NCBI GenBank assembly: GCA_946479285.1
Contig: CAMLFH010000017.1
Span: forward strand, 18,354-82,353
DNA: 64,000 nt
Direction: 5' to 3'
Origin: an uncultured Flavobacteriales bacterium
GTDB lineage: Bacteria > Bacteroidota > Bacteroidia > Flavobacteriales > Crocinitomicaceae
Below are positions 17,319 through 27,263 of the stretch, piece after piece. The position numbers were made by a program, and so were the translations under genes. Within the stretch, counting starts at the first letter, position 1. Every line of letters begins with the position of its first letter. The notes beneath the pieces are model-generated. The model did no database searches. It was not told the DNA's origin and worked only from the letters and a program-made list of their open reading frames with translations.

Positions 17319-18056
17319 ATGAAATCAGTATTAATCACAGGAGCAAACAGAAGCATTGGCCTGGAATCAGCAAAACAACTCTCCCAAAAAGGTTTATTTG
17401 TTTATTTGGGCAGCCGGGATCTAAAAAAAGGACAGGAAACAGTAATCCAGTTGAATAAAGATGGTTATCAGAATATACGGGCCATACAAATTGATGTTAC
17501 TAAGCCCGAAACCATTTTAGAAGCGCGAACTATTATTGAAAACGAACAAGGCAAATTAGATATTCTTATTAACAACGCCGGAATTAGTAAAGGATTTCCT
17601 GAAAGCGTGCTCAATACATCTATTGAGGATATTCAGGAGGTATTTGACACCAATTACTACGGAATTATCAGAACAACGCAAGCTTTCCTGGAATTACTCA
17701 AGAAGTCAGAAAATCCAAGGATCAGTAATATTACCTCTGGCCTCGGTTCACTGAATTTACACAGCGATCCGAACTGGAAATTTTATCACGTTAAACTGGG
17801 AAGTTATGTGCCTTCAAAAGCTTTGGTCAATGCTTACACGATCCTTTTGGCTTATGAATTAAGAGACTCATCTTTTAAAATAAATGCAATTGATCCTGGT
17901 TATACTGCCACCGACTTTAATCATCACCAAGGACCGGGAACCGTAGAAAGTGCAGCAGCTTTCATCGTTAAGCATACATTAACGCAAGACGATGCTCCAA
18001 CGGGAAAATTCTTTAGTAATGACGTGGAAGACGGAACAGAAATAAGTCCCTGGTAA
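17319..18056 (+). CDS. Short-chain dehydrogenase/reductase (SDR)
   Basis: The 245-residue product is a classical SDR. The NAD(P)-binding TGANRSIG starts at residue 7, with IQIDVT and NNAGIS following, the catalytic Ser in NITSGLGSL, and the Tyr-x3-Lys pair in SYVPSKALVNAY. The substrate is unknown. Close relatives in bacteria are often annotated carbonyl or quinone reductases. It probably responds to the upstream Crp-family regulator. A terminator follows at 18064. Confidence 0.88.
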   Translation: MKSVLITGANRSIGLESAKQLSQKGLFVYLGSRDLKKGQETVIQLNKDGYQNIRAIQIDVTKPETILEARTIIENEQGKLDILINNAGISKGFPESVLNTSIEDIQEVFDTNYYGIIRTTQAFLELLKKSENPRISNITSGLGSLNLHSDPNWKFYHVKLGSYVPSKALVNAYTILLAYELRDSSFKINAIDPGYTATDFNHHQGPGTVESAAAFIVKHTLTQDDAPTGKFFSNDVEDGTEISPW

Positions 18057-18063
18057 AAACGAA

Positions 18064-18090
18064 GAGTATTACGAAAGTAATGCTCTTTTT
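18064..18090 (+). terminator. Terminator after the SDR gene
   Basis: GAGTATTAC and GTAATGCTC pair with one G-T wobble around GAAA, followed by TTTTT. Confidence 0.75.
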
Positions 18091-18232
18091 ATTTCCCTAA
18101 ATCCGCATTGCATTGGAGTTTTAACAGTATTCCAGATATTTTTCCAAATTTGTAAAAACTAAACACATCTCTCCGAAAAAAAATGTACCTTAATTACCGG
18201 AACAAGCCATTTTACCTTAAAAACGATCACAC

Positions 18233-18676
18233 ATGAAAACATCCCTTTTTCAAAACATCATGCGGATCCTGCTGGGAACATTCATGTTATTGGCAGGTAT
18301 TGGTCATTTAACCTTTCAGCGCACAGAATTCCAGGCACAGGTTCCGCGCTGGCTTCCGGAAAATCCTGGTTTCATGGATTTTGTAGTTATCTCTTCAGGA
18401 ATTGTAGAAATTATGTTGGGATTAGCAATGATCTTTTGGACAAAACACAAGGTAAAAGTCGGTATAACCTTAGCCATTTTCTATGTACTTGTTTTCCCGG
18501 GAAATATCTCTCAATACACCAATGGAATAGACGGGTTTGGATTAGATACCGACCTGAAAAGATTAATCCGGTTATTCTTCCAGCCTGTGTTGATCCTGTG
18601 GGCTCTCTGGTCAACGGGAGTATTCAGAGCGAAGATGAGAAACAGAATGAGTGGTAATCCCACTTCTAAGCAATAA
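18233..18676 (+). CDS. DoxX family membrane protein
   Basis: The 147-residue product has four predicted membrane helices, starting with IMRILLGTFMLLAGIGHLTF. The other helices are VVISSGIVEIMLGLAMIFW, VGITLAIFYVLVFPG and FFQPVLILWALW. This is the size and layout of DoxX-like inner-membrane proteins, whose molecular role is mostly unknown and sometimes tied to redox stress. It stands in the same direction as the SDR and the SpoIIAA-like gene but has its own upstream gap of about 140 nt. Confidence 0.75.
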   Translation: MKTSLFQNIMRILLGTFMLLAGIGHLTFQRTEFQAQVPRWLPENPGFMDFVVISSGIVEIMLGLAMIFWTKHKVKVGITLAIFYVLVFPGNISQYTNGIDGFGLDTDLKRLIRLFFQPVLILWALWSTGVFRAKMRNRMSGNPTSKQ

Positions 18677-18772
18677 TTAAAGTTTCTCTGGCTCGTGACA
18701 ACTTATTCCCAACAAACCTTAAATCTCAAATCCTCATCCGTTTCATTTTCTTAACTTGAAAGAAAAAAGAAT

Positions 18773-19150
18773 ATGATAACGAAAATAACAGATTTACCGG
18801 CAAATATCGCCGGCTTTAGAGCAACAGGTGAAGTAACCCAGGCAGATTTTGAAAACGTAGTCATCCCGGAAGTCAAAAAGTTGGTTGAAGCGACAAATGT
18901 TTTAAACTACATGCTGGTATTAGATACTTCCGTAAAAAATTTCACTTTTGGTGCCTGGATGAAGGATGCGGTTTTAGGAATCCAAAATTTGACCAAATGG
19001 AACCGGGCGGCAATTATTACTGACAGCGAAGGCGTACAAAACTTTACCAAAGTATTCAGTGCCTTGATGCCGGGAACTTTCAAAGCGTTCGATCATGCAG
19101 AATTGGACACAGCGATTGATTGGGTTTCTGAGAAAATAGATTTGGATTGA
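18773..19150 (+). CDS. SpoIIAA-like (STAS/UPF) protein
   Basis: The 125-residue product matches the SpoIIAA-like family (formerly DUF3478). It opens with a beta-strand block IAGFRATGEVTQADF. The central strand MLVLDTSVKNFTFGAWMKDA comes next, followed by RAAIITDSEGVQNFTKVF. It has no signal peptide. Family members fold like STAS domains or CRAL-TRIO but no partner is known. It might act as a small cytoplasmic binding protein. Confidence 0.7.
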   Translation: MITKITDLPANIAGFRATGEVTQADFENVVIPEVKKLVEATNVLNYMLVLDTSVKNFTFGAWMKDAVLGIQNLTKWNRAAIITDSEGVQNFTKVFSALMPGTFKAFDHAELDTAIDWVSEKIDLD

Positions 19151-19334
19151 TTTAAACTTCAACAGCTTTCGCAGTATTATCAGTTTAAAAGGCAAATAAG
19201 GAATTCTTCTCATTCTGTTTAATCCAAAGCAATTGAAAATCTGCTTTGGATTTCGTACCTTGTTCCAACTTAATACCCAATAAATACGTCTTAATTGCGT
19301 TCCTTCCAACCAGAGAACCTTTTTAATCGCGCGA

Positions 19335-21818
19335 ATGAAGCCTTTTTCGATCTTCTTATTTCTACTGTTATCCGTTCAACTGCTCCATGCACAGGAGGTT
19401 CCTATTCAAAACTATGCTGTGGACGTGAAAGGACAGGTTCGACTGGAAGTCAATTCAAATACCGGTAAATATTACGTCCTTGAAGTACGACATCATCCTG
19501 ATTCTGCTTTTGAGCTGAGTACTTCCCTGACTTTGGGACAGGCAGGAACCACAACGATTACCGAACCTCTGAGGGCTTATCCGCTAAATCATTACCGCGT
19601 TTTGGAATATGATCTCAACGCTCCGCATGATTCGGATGGTGATGGAACGAATGACCTGAATGAATTCAACGGAATGCCTTTGAACGGACCTTTAAATGCC
19701 GCTCCTACTCTTCCTGCTGAACATGCTTTGGTGACATTGAATACACTTGCTGCTTTTCAAACGGTTTCTACCGAAGACAATGGAACTCCGTGGGTGGAAT
19801 ACCTGAATGACGTGGAATATACTAAGTTCATCATCCTGGATTTTTTCACTACTCAGCCAAAGATTTATTTCATCAACAGCAATACTTACGACCTTCATGC
19901 CGATTTTGGGACTTACCTGGGAGTCAACCACCTGTCCCCCACTATAATAAAAGGGCAGTTAATCTACAATCCGCACATACTTTCTGCCAACGGGACTTTA
20001 GGGACTTACGGCTTTAATTTCAGCAATAACGAAGCTCAGCCTTTTGAGGTTGTTCAACTCACCCAGGAACTTCTTGCTGCAAACATGCCTTATTTAAGCA
20101 ATAATCTGTCGTACTTCATTACTGAAAACAATGAGCAGGATTACCAGGACAATCTTGCGTTTTATCAAAATTCACGCGTCCCGGTTTTGTTCGAATCGGA
20201 TGTGTATGCGGGAATTAACTACTGGGGATTGAACCTGGCTGAAGGTTATGGTTTCTTCCGACTGATGGCTCCGGGAGAAGTTCCGGATTCACGGGATATC
20301 GTTTTGTATGAAGCATTGCCGAATTCTTTACCACGCGTAGCCGGAATTATGACTTCAGTAATCCAAACGCCGCTTTCTCATGTGAATTTGAGAGCCATTC
20401 ACGACAATGTGCCCAATGCATTTGTCCGCGATCCTTTACTGAATGACACGATTTCCGATTTACTTGGTCATTACATCTATTATAAAACCAGTCAAAGTTC
20501 TTTTGAGATCAGGGAAGCAACCATCGAAGAAGTAAATGCCTGGTTTGAGAGTAAACGTCCAACAAGTCCACTATATCCGCCGCTCAATTTAACGTATAAA
20601 TCCATTCGTCCATTGGATCAGATAGATTTTGATATGTATGACGGGTTTGGTGCCAAAGCTGCCAATGTTGCAACTATGCGCACCTTTGGTTTCGCGGAAG
20701 GCGCCGTTCCTGACGGATTTGGAATTCCCTTCTATTTCTACCACGAATTCATGAAGTACAATCATTTCTTTGAAGAGATCGAATTGATGCTCCAGGATCC
20801 GGCATTCATTGCAGACAGGGCCGTGCGTGATGTGCGCCTGGAAGAACTCCGCGATGATATTGAAGATGCAGCCATGCCAAACTGGATGATGGACAGCCTT
20901 TCCCTAATGCATAGTTCTTTCCCCTCCGGAACCTCAGTTCGCTGCAGATCCAGTACGAATAATGAAGATTTACCCGGATTCAGTGGTGCCGGTTTATATG
21001 ATTCGAAAACGCATCACCTGAACGAAGGACACATTTCCAAAACGGTGAAAGAAGTATTTGCCAGTTTGTGGAATTTACGCGCTTTCGAAGAACGGGAATT
21101 TTACCGGGTCAATCACTTCTTTGCATCTATGGGCGTACTGTGTCATCCGAATTTCGACGATGAGGCAGTGAATGGTGTTGGAGTTAGTGCCGATCCTGTT
21201 TACAATACGGACAGTACTTTCTACCTGAATTCCCAATTGGGTGAAGAACTCATTACTAATCCCGGAAATACTTACCCGGAAGAATTATTGGTGAAACGCT
21301 ATCCCAACGGAAACGACAATTATTCCGTCATTCAGTACTCGAGTTTGCTGCATGTAGATTCATTACTCATGACTGATGCACAATTGGATTTACTTCGTCA
21401 GTATTTATCTGTGATCCACGACCGGTTTGCGGTTTTGTACCATGCGGAGAACAACCCTACTTTCGCCATGGATATTGAATACAAGATTGATAGTACAAAC
21501 CGACTGGTGATCAAACAAGCCCGCCCATGGGTTTCATACGTTCCTTCCATCAAAAAACCGGTTGGTTCGTATAATTGTGATTTTGTCCTGTTCCCAAATC
21601 CGGCCGCTGATCTGATCCATGTGGGCTGCGAAGATTGTGGGATAGTGACTATTTCCATAACAGATCTGAAAGGAACACTTGTATTAAAAAAAACAATGGA
21701 ACCTGCTGAAAACTGGCAGCCACAAATTTCCATTGACCAACTACAAAACGGAGTTTATTTCTTAAGCGGAACGATGAACGGAAAAGTCTGTAAATCACTC
21801 AAATTCATCAAACAGTAA
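19335..21818 (+). CDS. Secreted PEP-synthase-like ATP-binding protein with T9SS sorting domain
   Basis: The 827-residue product has a signal peptide (IFLFLLLSVQLLHAQ). A Ca-binding-like loop DSDGDGTNDLNEF lies near residue 100. Next is a large domain resembling the pyruvate-phosphate dikinase/PEP synthase ATP-binding part: FDMYDGFGAKAANVATMR (about 430-450), SVRCRSSTNNEDLPGFSGAG (about 533-552) and ASLWNLRAFEEREFYR. The C-terminus is a type A T9SS sorting domain (FVLFPNPAADLI, then GVYFLSG). In cytoplasmic PPDK-type enzymes the Arg-rich SVRSSSTNEDLPG-like block binds phosphoryl groups. Here export by T9SS puts it outside the cell, where ATP is scarce, so its activity is unclear. Confidence 0.75.
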   Translation: MKPFSIFLFLLLSVQLLHAQEVPIQNYAVDVKGQVRLEVNSNTGKYYVLEVRHHPDSAFELSTSLTLGQAGTTTITEPLRAYPLNHYRVLEYDLNAPHDSDGDGTNDLNEFNGMPLNGPLNAAPTLPAEHALVTLNTLAAFQTVSTEDNGTPWVEYLNDVEYTKFIILDFFTTQPKIYFINSNTYDLHADFGTYLGVNHLSPTIIKGQLIYNPHILSANGTLGTYGFNFSNNEAQPFEVVQLTQELLAANMPYLSNNLSYFITENNEQDYQDNLAFYQNSRVPVLFESDVYAGINYWGLNLAEGYGFFRLMAPGEVPDSRDIVLYEALPNSLPRVAGIMTSVIQTPLSHVNLRAIHDNVPNAFVRDPLLNDTISDLLGHYIYYKTSQSSFEIREATIEEVNAWFESKRPTSPLYPPLNLTYKSIRPLDQIDFDMYDGFGAKAANVATMRTFGFAEGAVPDGFGIPFYFYHEFMKYNHFFEEIELMLQDPAFIADRAVRDVRLEELRDDIEDAAMPNWMMDSLSLMHSSFPSGTSVRCRSSTNNEDLPGFSGAGLYDSKTHHLNEGHISKTVKEVFASLWNLRAFEEREFYRVNHFFASMGVLCHPNFDDEAVNGVGVSADPVYNTDSTFYLNSQLGEELITNPGNTYPEELLVKRYPNGNDNYSVIQYSSLLHVDSLLMTDAQLDLLRQYLSVIHDRFAVLYHAENNPTFAMDIEYKIDSTNRLVIKQARPWVSYVPSIKKPVGSYNCDFVLFPNPAADLIHVGCEDCGIVTISITDLKGTLVLKKTMEPAENWQPQISIDQLQNGVYFLSGTMNGKVCKSLKFIKQ

Positions 21819-22050
21819 TTGCAGCAAATCAGGACCTGAATATTCGTTAAGAGCATCCGATTCCACTAACTATTCAGGTATTTAATTTCCGGGCACCCAA
21901 TTCAGGGATCCGGCATTTCCCTTATTATTCCACAGATTCCATTCAGCCTCAGCAGTAAGGAATAAATTTCCAGGCAAAAGAGCCTTAAAATTCCTCAGAA
22001 AAAATTAAATTTGCAACGCTTACCTAAATAGGCCTAAACTTTAATTTATC

Positions 22051-25000
22051 ATGAGAAAACTATTAATCTTAACTCTCCTTTTTCCCCTTACCCTTTTTGC
22101 ACAAAAAAACGTTTCCAGGGTTGTCTCCAGAGATGTTATTGATCGCGGTATTAAATTACACGATGACAAAAAATACGCTCAGGCTATCGAAGAGTACGAA
22201 AAAGTCAATATCAATGATACCGCTTATGCGCTTGCTCAATATGAGATAGCTTTAAGCCAGATGCAGCTCGAAAACTACCACCAGGCTGCCCAGATTCTAA
22301 ACGAATTGTTAGCGTATAAAATCCGTTTCAACTTTAAACACACGGTTTATCTGACTTTGGGGAACTGTTACGACATGAACAAAAAACCGGAAGAAGCAAT
22401 CCGTGTTTATACGGAAGGTTTGAAACTACATCCTTATCAGCATAATTTGCTCTATAACCGGGGAATTGCTTACGCCAATCAAAACAAATACAAAGAAGCA
22501 ATCAGCGATTACAAGCAGGCTGTCCAGGGGAATGTTTACCATGCCAACAGCCATTTGGGCCTTGGAATATTGGCTGCGCACGAAGGATTGTACAATCAGG
22601 CCATGATGTCATTACTTACTTTTCTTTGGTTGTCTCCCGACGATTCCAGGGCAGGTGAAGTTACCGGAATTTTGGAGCGTATAGCTAACGGATCTTTTGA
22701 AAAAGAGCCAAAGAACATCAAAGAGCTATTAGGCCCGGATAATTACGAAGATTACAACCTGCTTTTCGAAAACAAGATCGCACTTCAGGATAACTACAAA
22801 ACAAAATTTACGCTTCCTACTGCTTATGCCAAGCAGCTGCATTTGTTCCTGAAGAACAACAGTTACGACAAGTCAAATATGGATTTCTGGAATCAGCACT
22901 ACATGCCGTTTTTTGAAAAGATCTGGAAAGAGAAAATGATTGATCAATTCTGTATGATTCCACTGACTTCCATCCAAAATGAGGAAGTTCAATCCAAAAT
23001 CAAGTCAAAGATGTCTACCCTCAAAGCATTCTACGAATGGTCGAAAACGGCTTATAAAGAAGCTACTTCTAACCAATTCATGGAATTTGAAGGAAAAAAA
23101 CAGTGGGTGAATGTGGATTACAAATCCTCGCATTTGGAAGGAATCGGACTTCAAAACGATAAAAAACAAATCATTGGAAATTACCTGGTTTACCACAGAA
23201 ACGGCCAGCTGAAAATGCGTGCACAATTTGGTGAAGATCAAAAAGAGATTGGTACCTGGGAAATTTACAACGATTTTGACGGAAAAATTACCAGACGTGT
23301 TGGGTTTTCTTCCGACCCCAATGACAAAATGCAGTATTCTTATTATTCCAGCGGTGAATTATATGTGAAATACCGCATGGTCAACAACCTGGAGCAGGAT
23401 ACCGTTACTTACTATTACCGAAATGGAACCATCAAGGAACAGTATTTGATCAAAGACGCTAAGAAAAACGGCTTTTACAAAACGTATTACTCAAACGGCC
23501 AATTGGAGTTGGAGATGAATTACAAAATGGGAGTTGCAGACGGAAACTACATTGCTTATAATTCAAACGGTTCAAAAGAAGATGAATTCAAACTGGTAAA
23601 TGATAACATCCAGGGAATTCGTAAAAGATACCATACAAACGGCCAGCTTGCTTCTCAATACAACTATGTAAACGGGAAATACGACGGGGAATACACCACT
23701 TATTTTTACGATGGAAAAGTAGAGAAAAAAGGATCTTACAAAAACGGAAATGAGAATGGTAAATTCGAGGAATTTTTCTCCAATGGAACAATCTCTGCAT
23801 CCATGGTACTGGACGAATCCGGAAAACAAAACGGTATCAATATTATGTATGACCTGGATGGAAAGAAATACGAAGAAATAGAATTTTCCAAGGGAGAATT
23901 GAAATCCATCACCTATTTTGATAAAGCCGGGACCTCAAAAATCATTGCGGAGAAAAAAGGAAAGAAAATTGACTACATCCGCAGTTACCCAAGTGGAAAA
24001 AAAGCCATCGTTGGGCAAATTGTAGATGATGAGCGCGTTGGAGAATGGAAATACTTCGATAAATACGGGAATCTCACTACCATTGAAAAATACAAGGATG
24101 GAAGATTAACCGATACATTGAAAGAATTCTTTTCAAACGGACAATTGGAAAGTTTCAGCGTTGTGAAAGACGGAAAAAGAGACGGTTTGTTCCAGGTATT
24201 CAATATTTTTGGTGATTTGGAGTCTGAAGGATATTATTCAGATGGAGATTATGACAGCCAATGGATCGGCTACTACTCGGATGGTAGTTTCAGCTACAAA
24301 AACTTTTATGTTCAGGGAAAAAAACAAGGTTATCAGCTTTCATACGACGTAAACGGAAAATCAGACCGAATTGATGAATACGACGACGGATTGATCATTT
24401 CTCATACGGAATTCGATACTACCGATCACATTTTGAGCCAAATGGGAGAATACAATGGTGAAATCCAACTGAAAGACCCTACCAATTCCTACGTGATTTT
24501 TAACGGTAATTACAAAAACGGTATAGCAGACGGACCCTTTAAATGGTTCACCATCGGCAACGTATTAACCTGTGAAGGAAACTATAAAAACGGTGAACGT
24601 GACGGTACCTGGAAATGGTACTACAAGGACGGTAAGTTATCCCGTGAATCGAAATACGTGAATGCAAACATGGACGGAGTTGATAAGAATTACCATGAAA
24701 ACGGGTCAATTGAATCTGAGATCACTTATGTAAACGGAGACCGCCAGGGTAAATTCACGCATTACAGCGAAAATGGTAAAATCGTTGTTTCGGGAGAAAA
24801 CCTGGACAATAAGAGACATGGAGAAGTGAAGTATTTCGACATCAATGGTTCTTTAATGATGGTACGCAATTACGACGACGGAATCTTCATTTCATACTCC
24901 TATATGAATGCAGAAGGTAAAATGGTGAAACCGGTAGAATTGGATGGTAACGAAATGAAAGTAGTGAGTTATTACAAAACCGGCAAGAAATCCATGGAGC

Positions 25001-25332
25001 ATTCCAGAAAAAACGGACTGATCGAAGGACATTACATGACTTATCATGAGAACGGAAAATTGTGGGAAGATGAAAGCTACGAGCATGGAGAAGAAAACGG
25101 AAAATCGTTGGAATATAACGAGCAAGGCAAGAAAATCAAAGATGTAAGTTACCTGAAAGGGGAATTGCATGGGAAATATTTGAAATACAACGATGCCGGT
25201 ATTCTCATCTACGAAGCAAACTACCGCTTCGGAGAACTGAATGGAGATGTGAAAGAATACAATGCAGCAGGAAAATTAATCCGAATTACAACCTATTATG
25301 GAGATATTGCAATCAAGGTCCAAAAATTCTAA
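22051..25332 (+). CDS. Large exported TPR and MORN-repeat protein
   Basis: The 1093-residue product has a signal peptide (LILTLLFPLTLFAQ) and TPR units from about residues 25 to 225 (e.g. DDKKYAQAIEEYEKVN, PEEAIRVYTEGLKLHPYQ, NKYKEAISDYKQAVQG). From about residue 350 to the end there are many repeats of the MORN/YwqK type (YHTNGQLASQYNYVNGKYDG, KNGERDGTWKWYYKDGKL, YSENGKIVVSGENLDNKRHG). Such repeats occur in outer-membrane or surface proteins of Bacteroidetes. The YwqK relation to toxin immunity is only a family label. Its role is unknown. The next gene begins inside its last 35 nt. Confidence 0.8.
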   Translation: MRKLLILTLLFPLTLFAQKNVSRVVSRDVIDRGIKLHDDKKYAQAIEEYEKVNINDTAYALAQYEIALSQMQLENYHQAAQILNELLAYKIRFNFKHTVYLTLGNCYDMNKKPEEAIRVYTEGLKLHPYQHNLLYNRGIAYANQNKYKEAISDYKQAVQGNVYHANSHLGLGILAAHEGLYNQAMMSLLTFLWLSPDDSRAGEVTGILERIANGSFEKEPKNIKELLGPDNYEDYNLLFENKIALQDNYKTKFTLPTAYAKQLHLFLKNNSYDKSNMDFWNQHYMPFFEKIWKEKMIDQFCMIPLTSIQNEEVQSKIKSKMSTLKAFYEWSKTAYKEATSNQFMEFEGKKQWVNVDYKSSHLEGIGLQNDKKQIIGNYLVYHRNGQLKMRAQFGEDQKEIGTWEIYNDFDGKITRRVGFSSDPNDKMQYSYYSSGELYVKYRMVNNLEQDTVTYYYRNGTIKEQYLIKDAKKNGFYKTYYSNGQLELEMNYKMGVADGNYIAYNSNGSKEDEFKLVNDNIQGIRKRYHTNGQLASQYNYVNGKYDGEYTTYFYDGKVEKKGSYKNGNENGKFEEFFSNGTISASMVLDESGKQNGINIMYDLDGKKYEEIEFSKGELKSITYFDKAGTSKIIAEKKGKKIDYIRSYPSGKKAIVGQIVDDERVGEWKYFDKYGNLTTIEKYKDGRLTDTLKEFFSNGQLESFSVVKDGKRDGLFQVFNIFGDLESEGYYSDGDYDSQWIGYYSDGSFSYKNFYVQGKKQGYQLSYDVNGKSDRIDEYDDGLIISHTEFDTTDHILSQMGEYNGEIQLKDPTNSYVIFNGNYKNGIADGPFKWFTIGNVLTCEGNYKNGERDGTWKWYYKDGKLSRESKYVNANMDGVDKNYHENGSIESEITYVNGDRQGKFTHYSENGKIVVSGENLDNKRHGEVKYFDINGSLMMVRNYDDGIFISYSYMNAEGKMVKPVELDGNEMKVVSYYKTGKKSMEHSRKNGLIEGHYMTYHENGKLWEDESYEHGEENGKSLEYNEQGKKIKDVSYLKGELHGKYLKYNDAGILIYEANYRFGELNGDVKEYNAAGKLIRITTYYGDIAIKVQKF

Positions 25333-27262
25333 GCGGTTCATTCTTTTACTGAGTTTCGTTTGTTTTTCCATTGGTTCGAAGGCTCAGACGAATGAAATCC
25401 TGGCTTCTTACAAAGCGAAGTACGCCGGAAATCACATCGTTCAAACCAGGAATGTAAGAACCGTAACGATTAAGTACGTAAAAGGAAAACCAACGGTGGT
25501 TTATCATTTCGAATACGAAGATCTGATCATTGGCAAAAACGGCGCAAACATGCTTTCCGAATACATTATTGATTTTACGTCTTTTGAAGAAGTATCCAAT
25601 ATTGAAGCCTATTCGCTGATCCCTTTCGAAACCAAGTCAAAAAAAGTGGCTGCAAACAGTGCTTTTACCAGAGATGCAGAAGCTGGTGGCGGAGTTTTCC
25701 ATGATGACGGAAAAGAAACGATCATTGTATTTCCGGGATTAATCGAAGGAGCTCTCCGGCATATTTCCTATGATGTAACGATGACGGATAATGATTTCCC
25801 GTTCGGTTTTATCTTCTGTGATTATACCCCGACGGAGAATCCTACGCTCAAAATCGTTTCCGACACTTCCATCCATCTGTTGCTGAAAGAATTCAATATG
25901 GATAAGGTCAACCTGAAAAGAGAAGAAACGATCCTTAAAAACATCCGGACAACGACTTACAGCTGTGAACAGGCCTACTTAATCAAGCAGGAAGAAAACG
26001 CACCTAATCTTCGTTATTATGCGCCTCAGATCATTGCTCAGATAGACCATTACAATTACAAAGGTCAGCGAATGAATGTGGGTGGAACTTTACGTGATCT
26101 TCACACCAGCTATGCTCCAAACGTGACTGAAGTTGAAAATGAAAAACCAAGTCCTGAAATCACACGCATAGCAGATTCGATTACACGCAACCTTCCTACA
26201 ACACTTGACAAAGTACAGGCTATTTATTATTGGGTCCAGGATCACGTAAAATACATCGCATTTGAAGAAGGAATGGGTGGATTCGTTCCACGTCAGCCGA
26301 ATTTGATCGTTGATAAACGCTATGGTGATTGTAAAGACATGGCGTCCCTGATTTACTCCATGCTGAAAGCGGTAAATATTCCGGCTTATTTAACCTGGGT
26401 CGGATCCCGTGATCTTCCTTTCAAATACAGTGAGTTCCCCAGCGGAATGTGTGACAATCACATGATCACCACTTACAAGGAAAACGGAAAGTATTACTTC
26501 CTCGATGCTACCAACTCTTTCCAGACCATGAAAGCATCTACCGGTTTTATCCAGGGAAAAGAAGCGCTTTTGCACATCAGTCCCACGGAATATGAATTGA
26601 TCACCATACCGGTAAGAGATGATAAGTACTCAACAGTTTATGACTATTCCAGCATTAAAATCGAAGGAAAGGACCTGGTAGGAACTTCCTACGCCAAAAT
26701 TGACGGTTATTATCATACTTTGATCGGAAATTATGCGAAAGACGTGCTCCCGAAAGACCATAACCGGTTTTTGACCAACATCAACCAACGCGGAAATAAT
26801 TCCTTCAATGTTACCAGCGGAAATATGCAGTATATGCTGACCCGGGATAGCGTTGGAGTCATGAACTTCGACTGGACCTGCAAGAACTATTGTACCAACC
26901 TGGACGATGCTATTTACATCAACATGATCCTGAATAAGGAAATCACCTACCAGAATGAATTAAAGGAAACGCGCATTGCTCCTTTTGAACTGGATCACCA
27001 ATCCAATGACAGGTATATCGTCGAATTGGAAATTCCTTCAGGGTATGTAGTAAGCCACATTCCCTCTGCGGTTTCTTTTCATTCCGAAATCGTAGACTTT
27101 GATGTGAAATACGAACAAAGCGGGTCCAAAATCACCATGAGGCTGGATATTGCTTTGAAATTCTTAATCCTGCAGCCAAGCCAGTTTGCAGAATGGAATA
27201 AATTTGTAGCTCAAAAGAAAAAAGCGATCTCCGAAACCCTTGAACTTAAACGTAAAAAGTAA
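25298..27262 (+). CDS. DUF3857/transglutaminase-like exported protein with full triad
   Basis: The 654-residue product starts with MEILQSRSKNSKRF and a hydrophobic signal (ILLLSFVCFSIGSKAQ). An N-terminal DUF3857-type beta-sandwich is followed by a transglutaminase-like core. The catalytic triad looks intact: Cys345 in RYGDCKDMASL, His388 in CDNHMITTY and Asp403 in YYFLDATN. Such proteins act in the periplasm, perhaps as peptidases or amide-forming enzymes, but no substrate is known. ATG 25298 lies inside the end of the previous gene (35-nt overlap). The following gene is a related protein that starts 2 nt after its stop. Confidence 0.8.
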   Translation: MEILQSRSKNSKRFILLLSFVCFSIGSKAQTNEILASYKAKYAGNHIVQTRNVRTVTIKYVKGKPTVVYHFEYEDLIIGKNGANMLSEYIIDFTSFEEVSNIEAYSLIPFETKSKKVAANSAFTRDAEAGGGVFHDDGKETIIVFPGLIEGALRHISYDVTMTDNDFPFGFIFCDYTPTENPTLKIVSDTSIHLLLKEFNMDKVNLKREETILKNIRTTTYSCEQAYLIKQEENAPNLRYYAPQIIAQIDHYNYKGQRMNVGGTLRDLHTSYAPNVTEVENEKPSPEITRIADSITRNLPTTLDKVQAIYYWVQDHVKYIAFEEGMGGFVPRQPNLIVDKRYGDCKDMASLIYSMLKAVNIPAYLTWVGSRDLPFKYSEFPSGMCDNHMITTYKENGKYYFLDATNSFQTMKASTGFIQGKEALLHISPTEYELITIPVRDDKYSTVYDYSSIKIEGKDLVGTSYAKIDGYYHTLIGNYAKDVLPKDHNRFLTNINQRGNNSFNVTSGNMQYMLTRDSVGVMNFDWTCKNYCTNLDDAIYINMILNKEITYQNELKETRIAPFELDHQSNDRYIVELEIPSGYVVSHIPSAVSFHSEIVDFDVKYEQSGSKITMRLDIALKFLILQPSQFAEWNKFVAQKKKAISETLELKRKK

Positions 27263-27263
27263 T

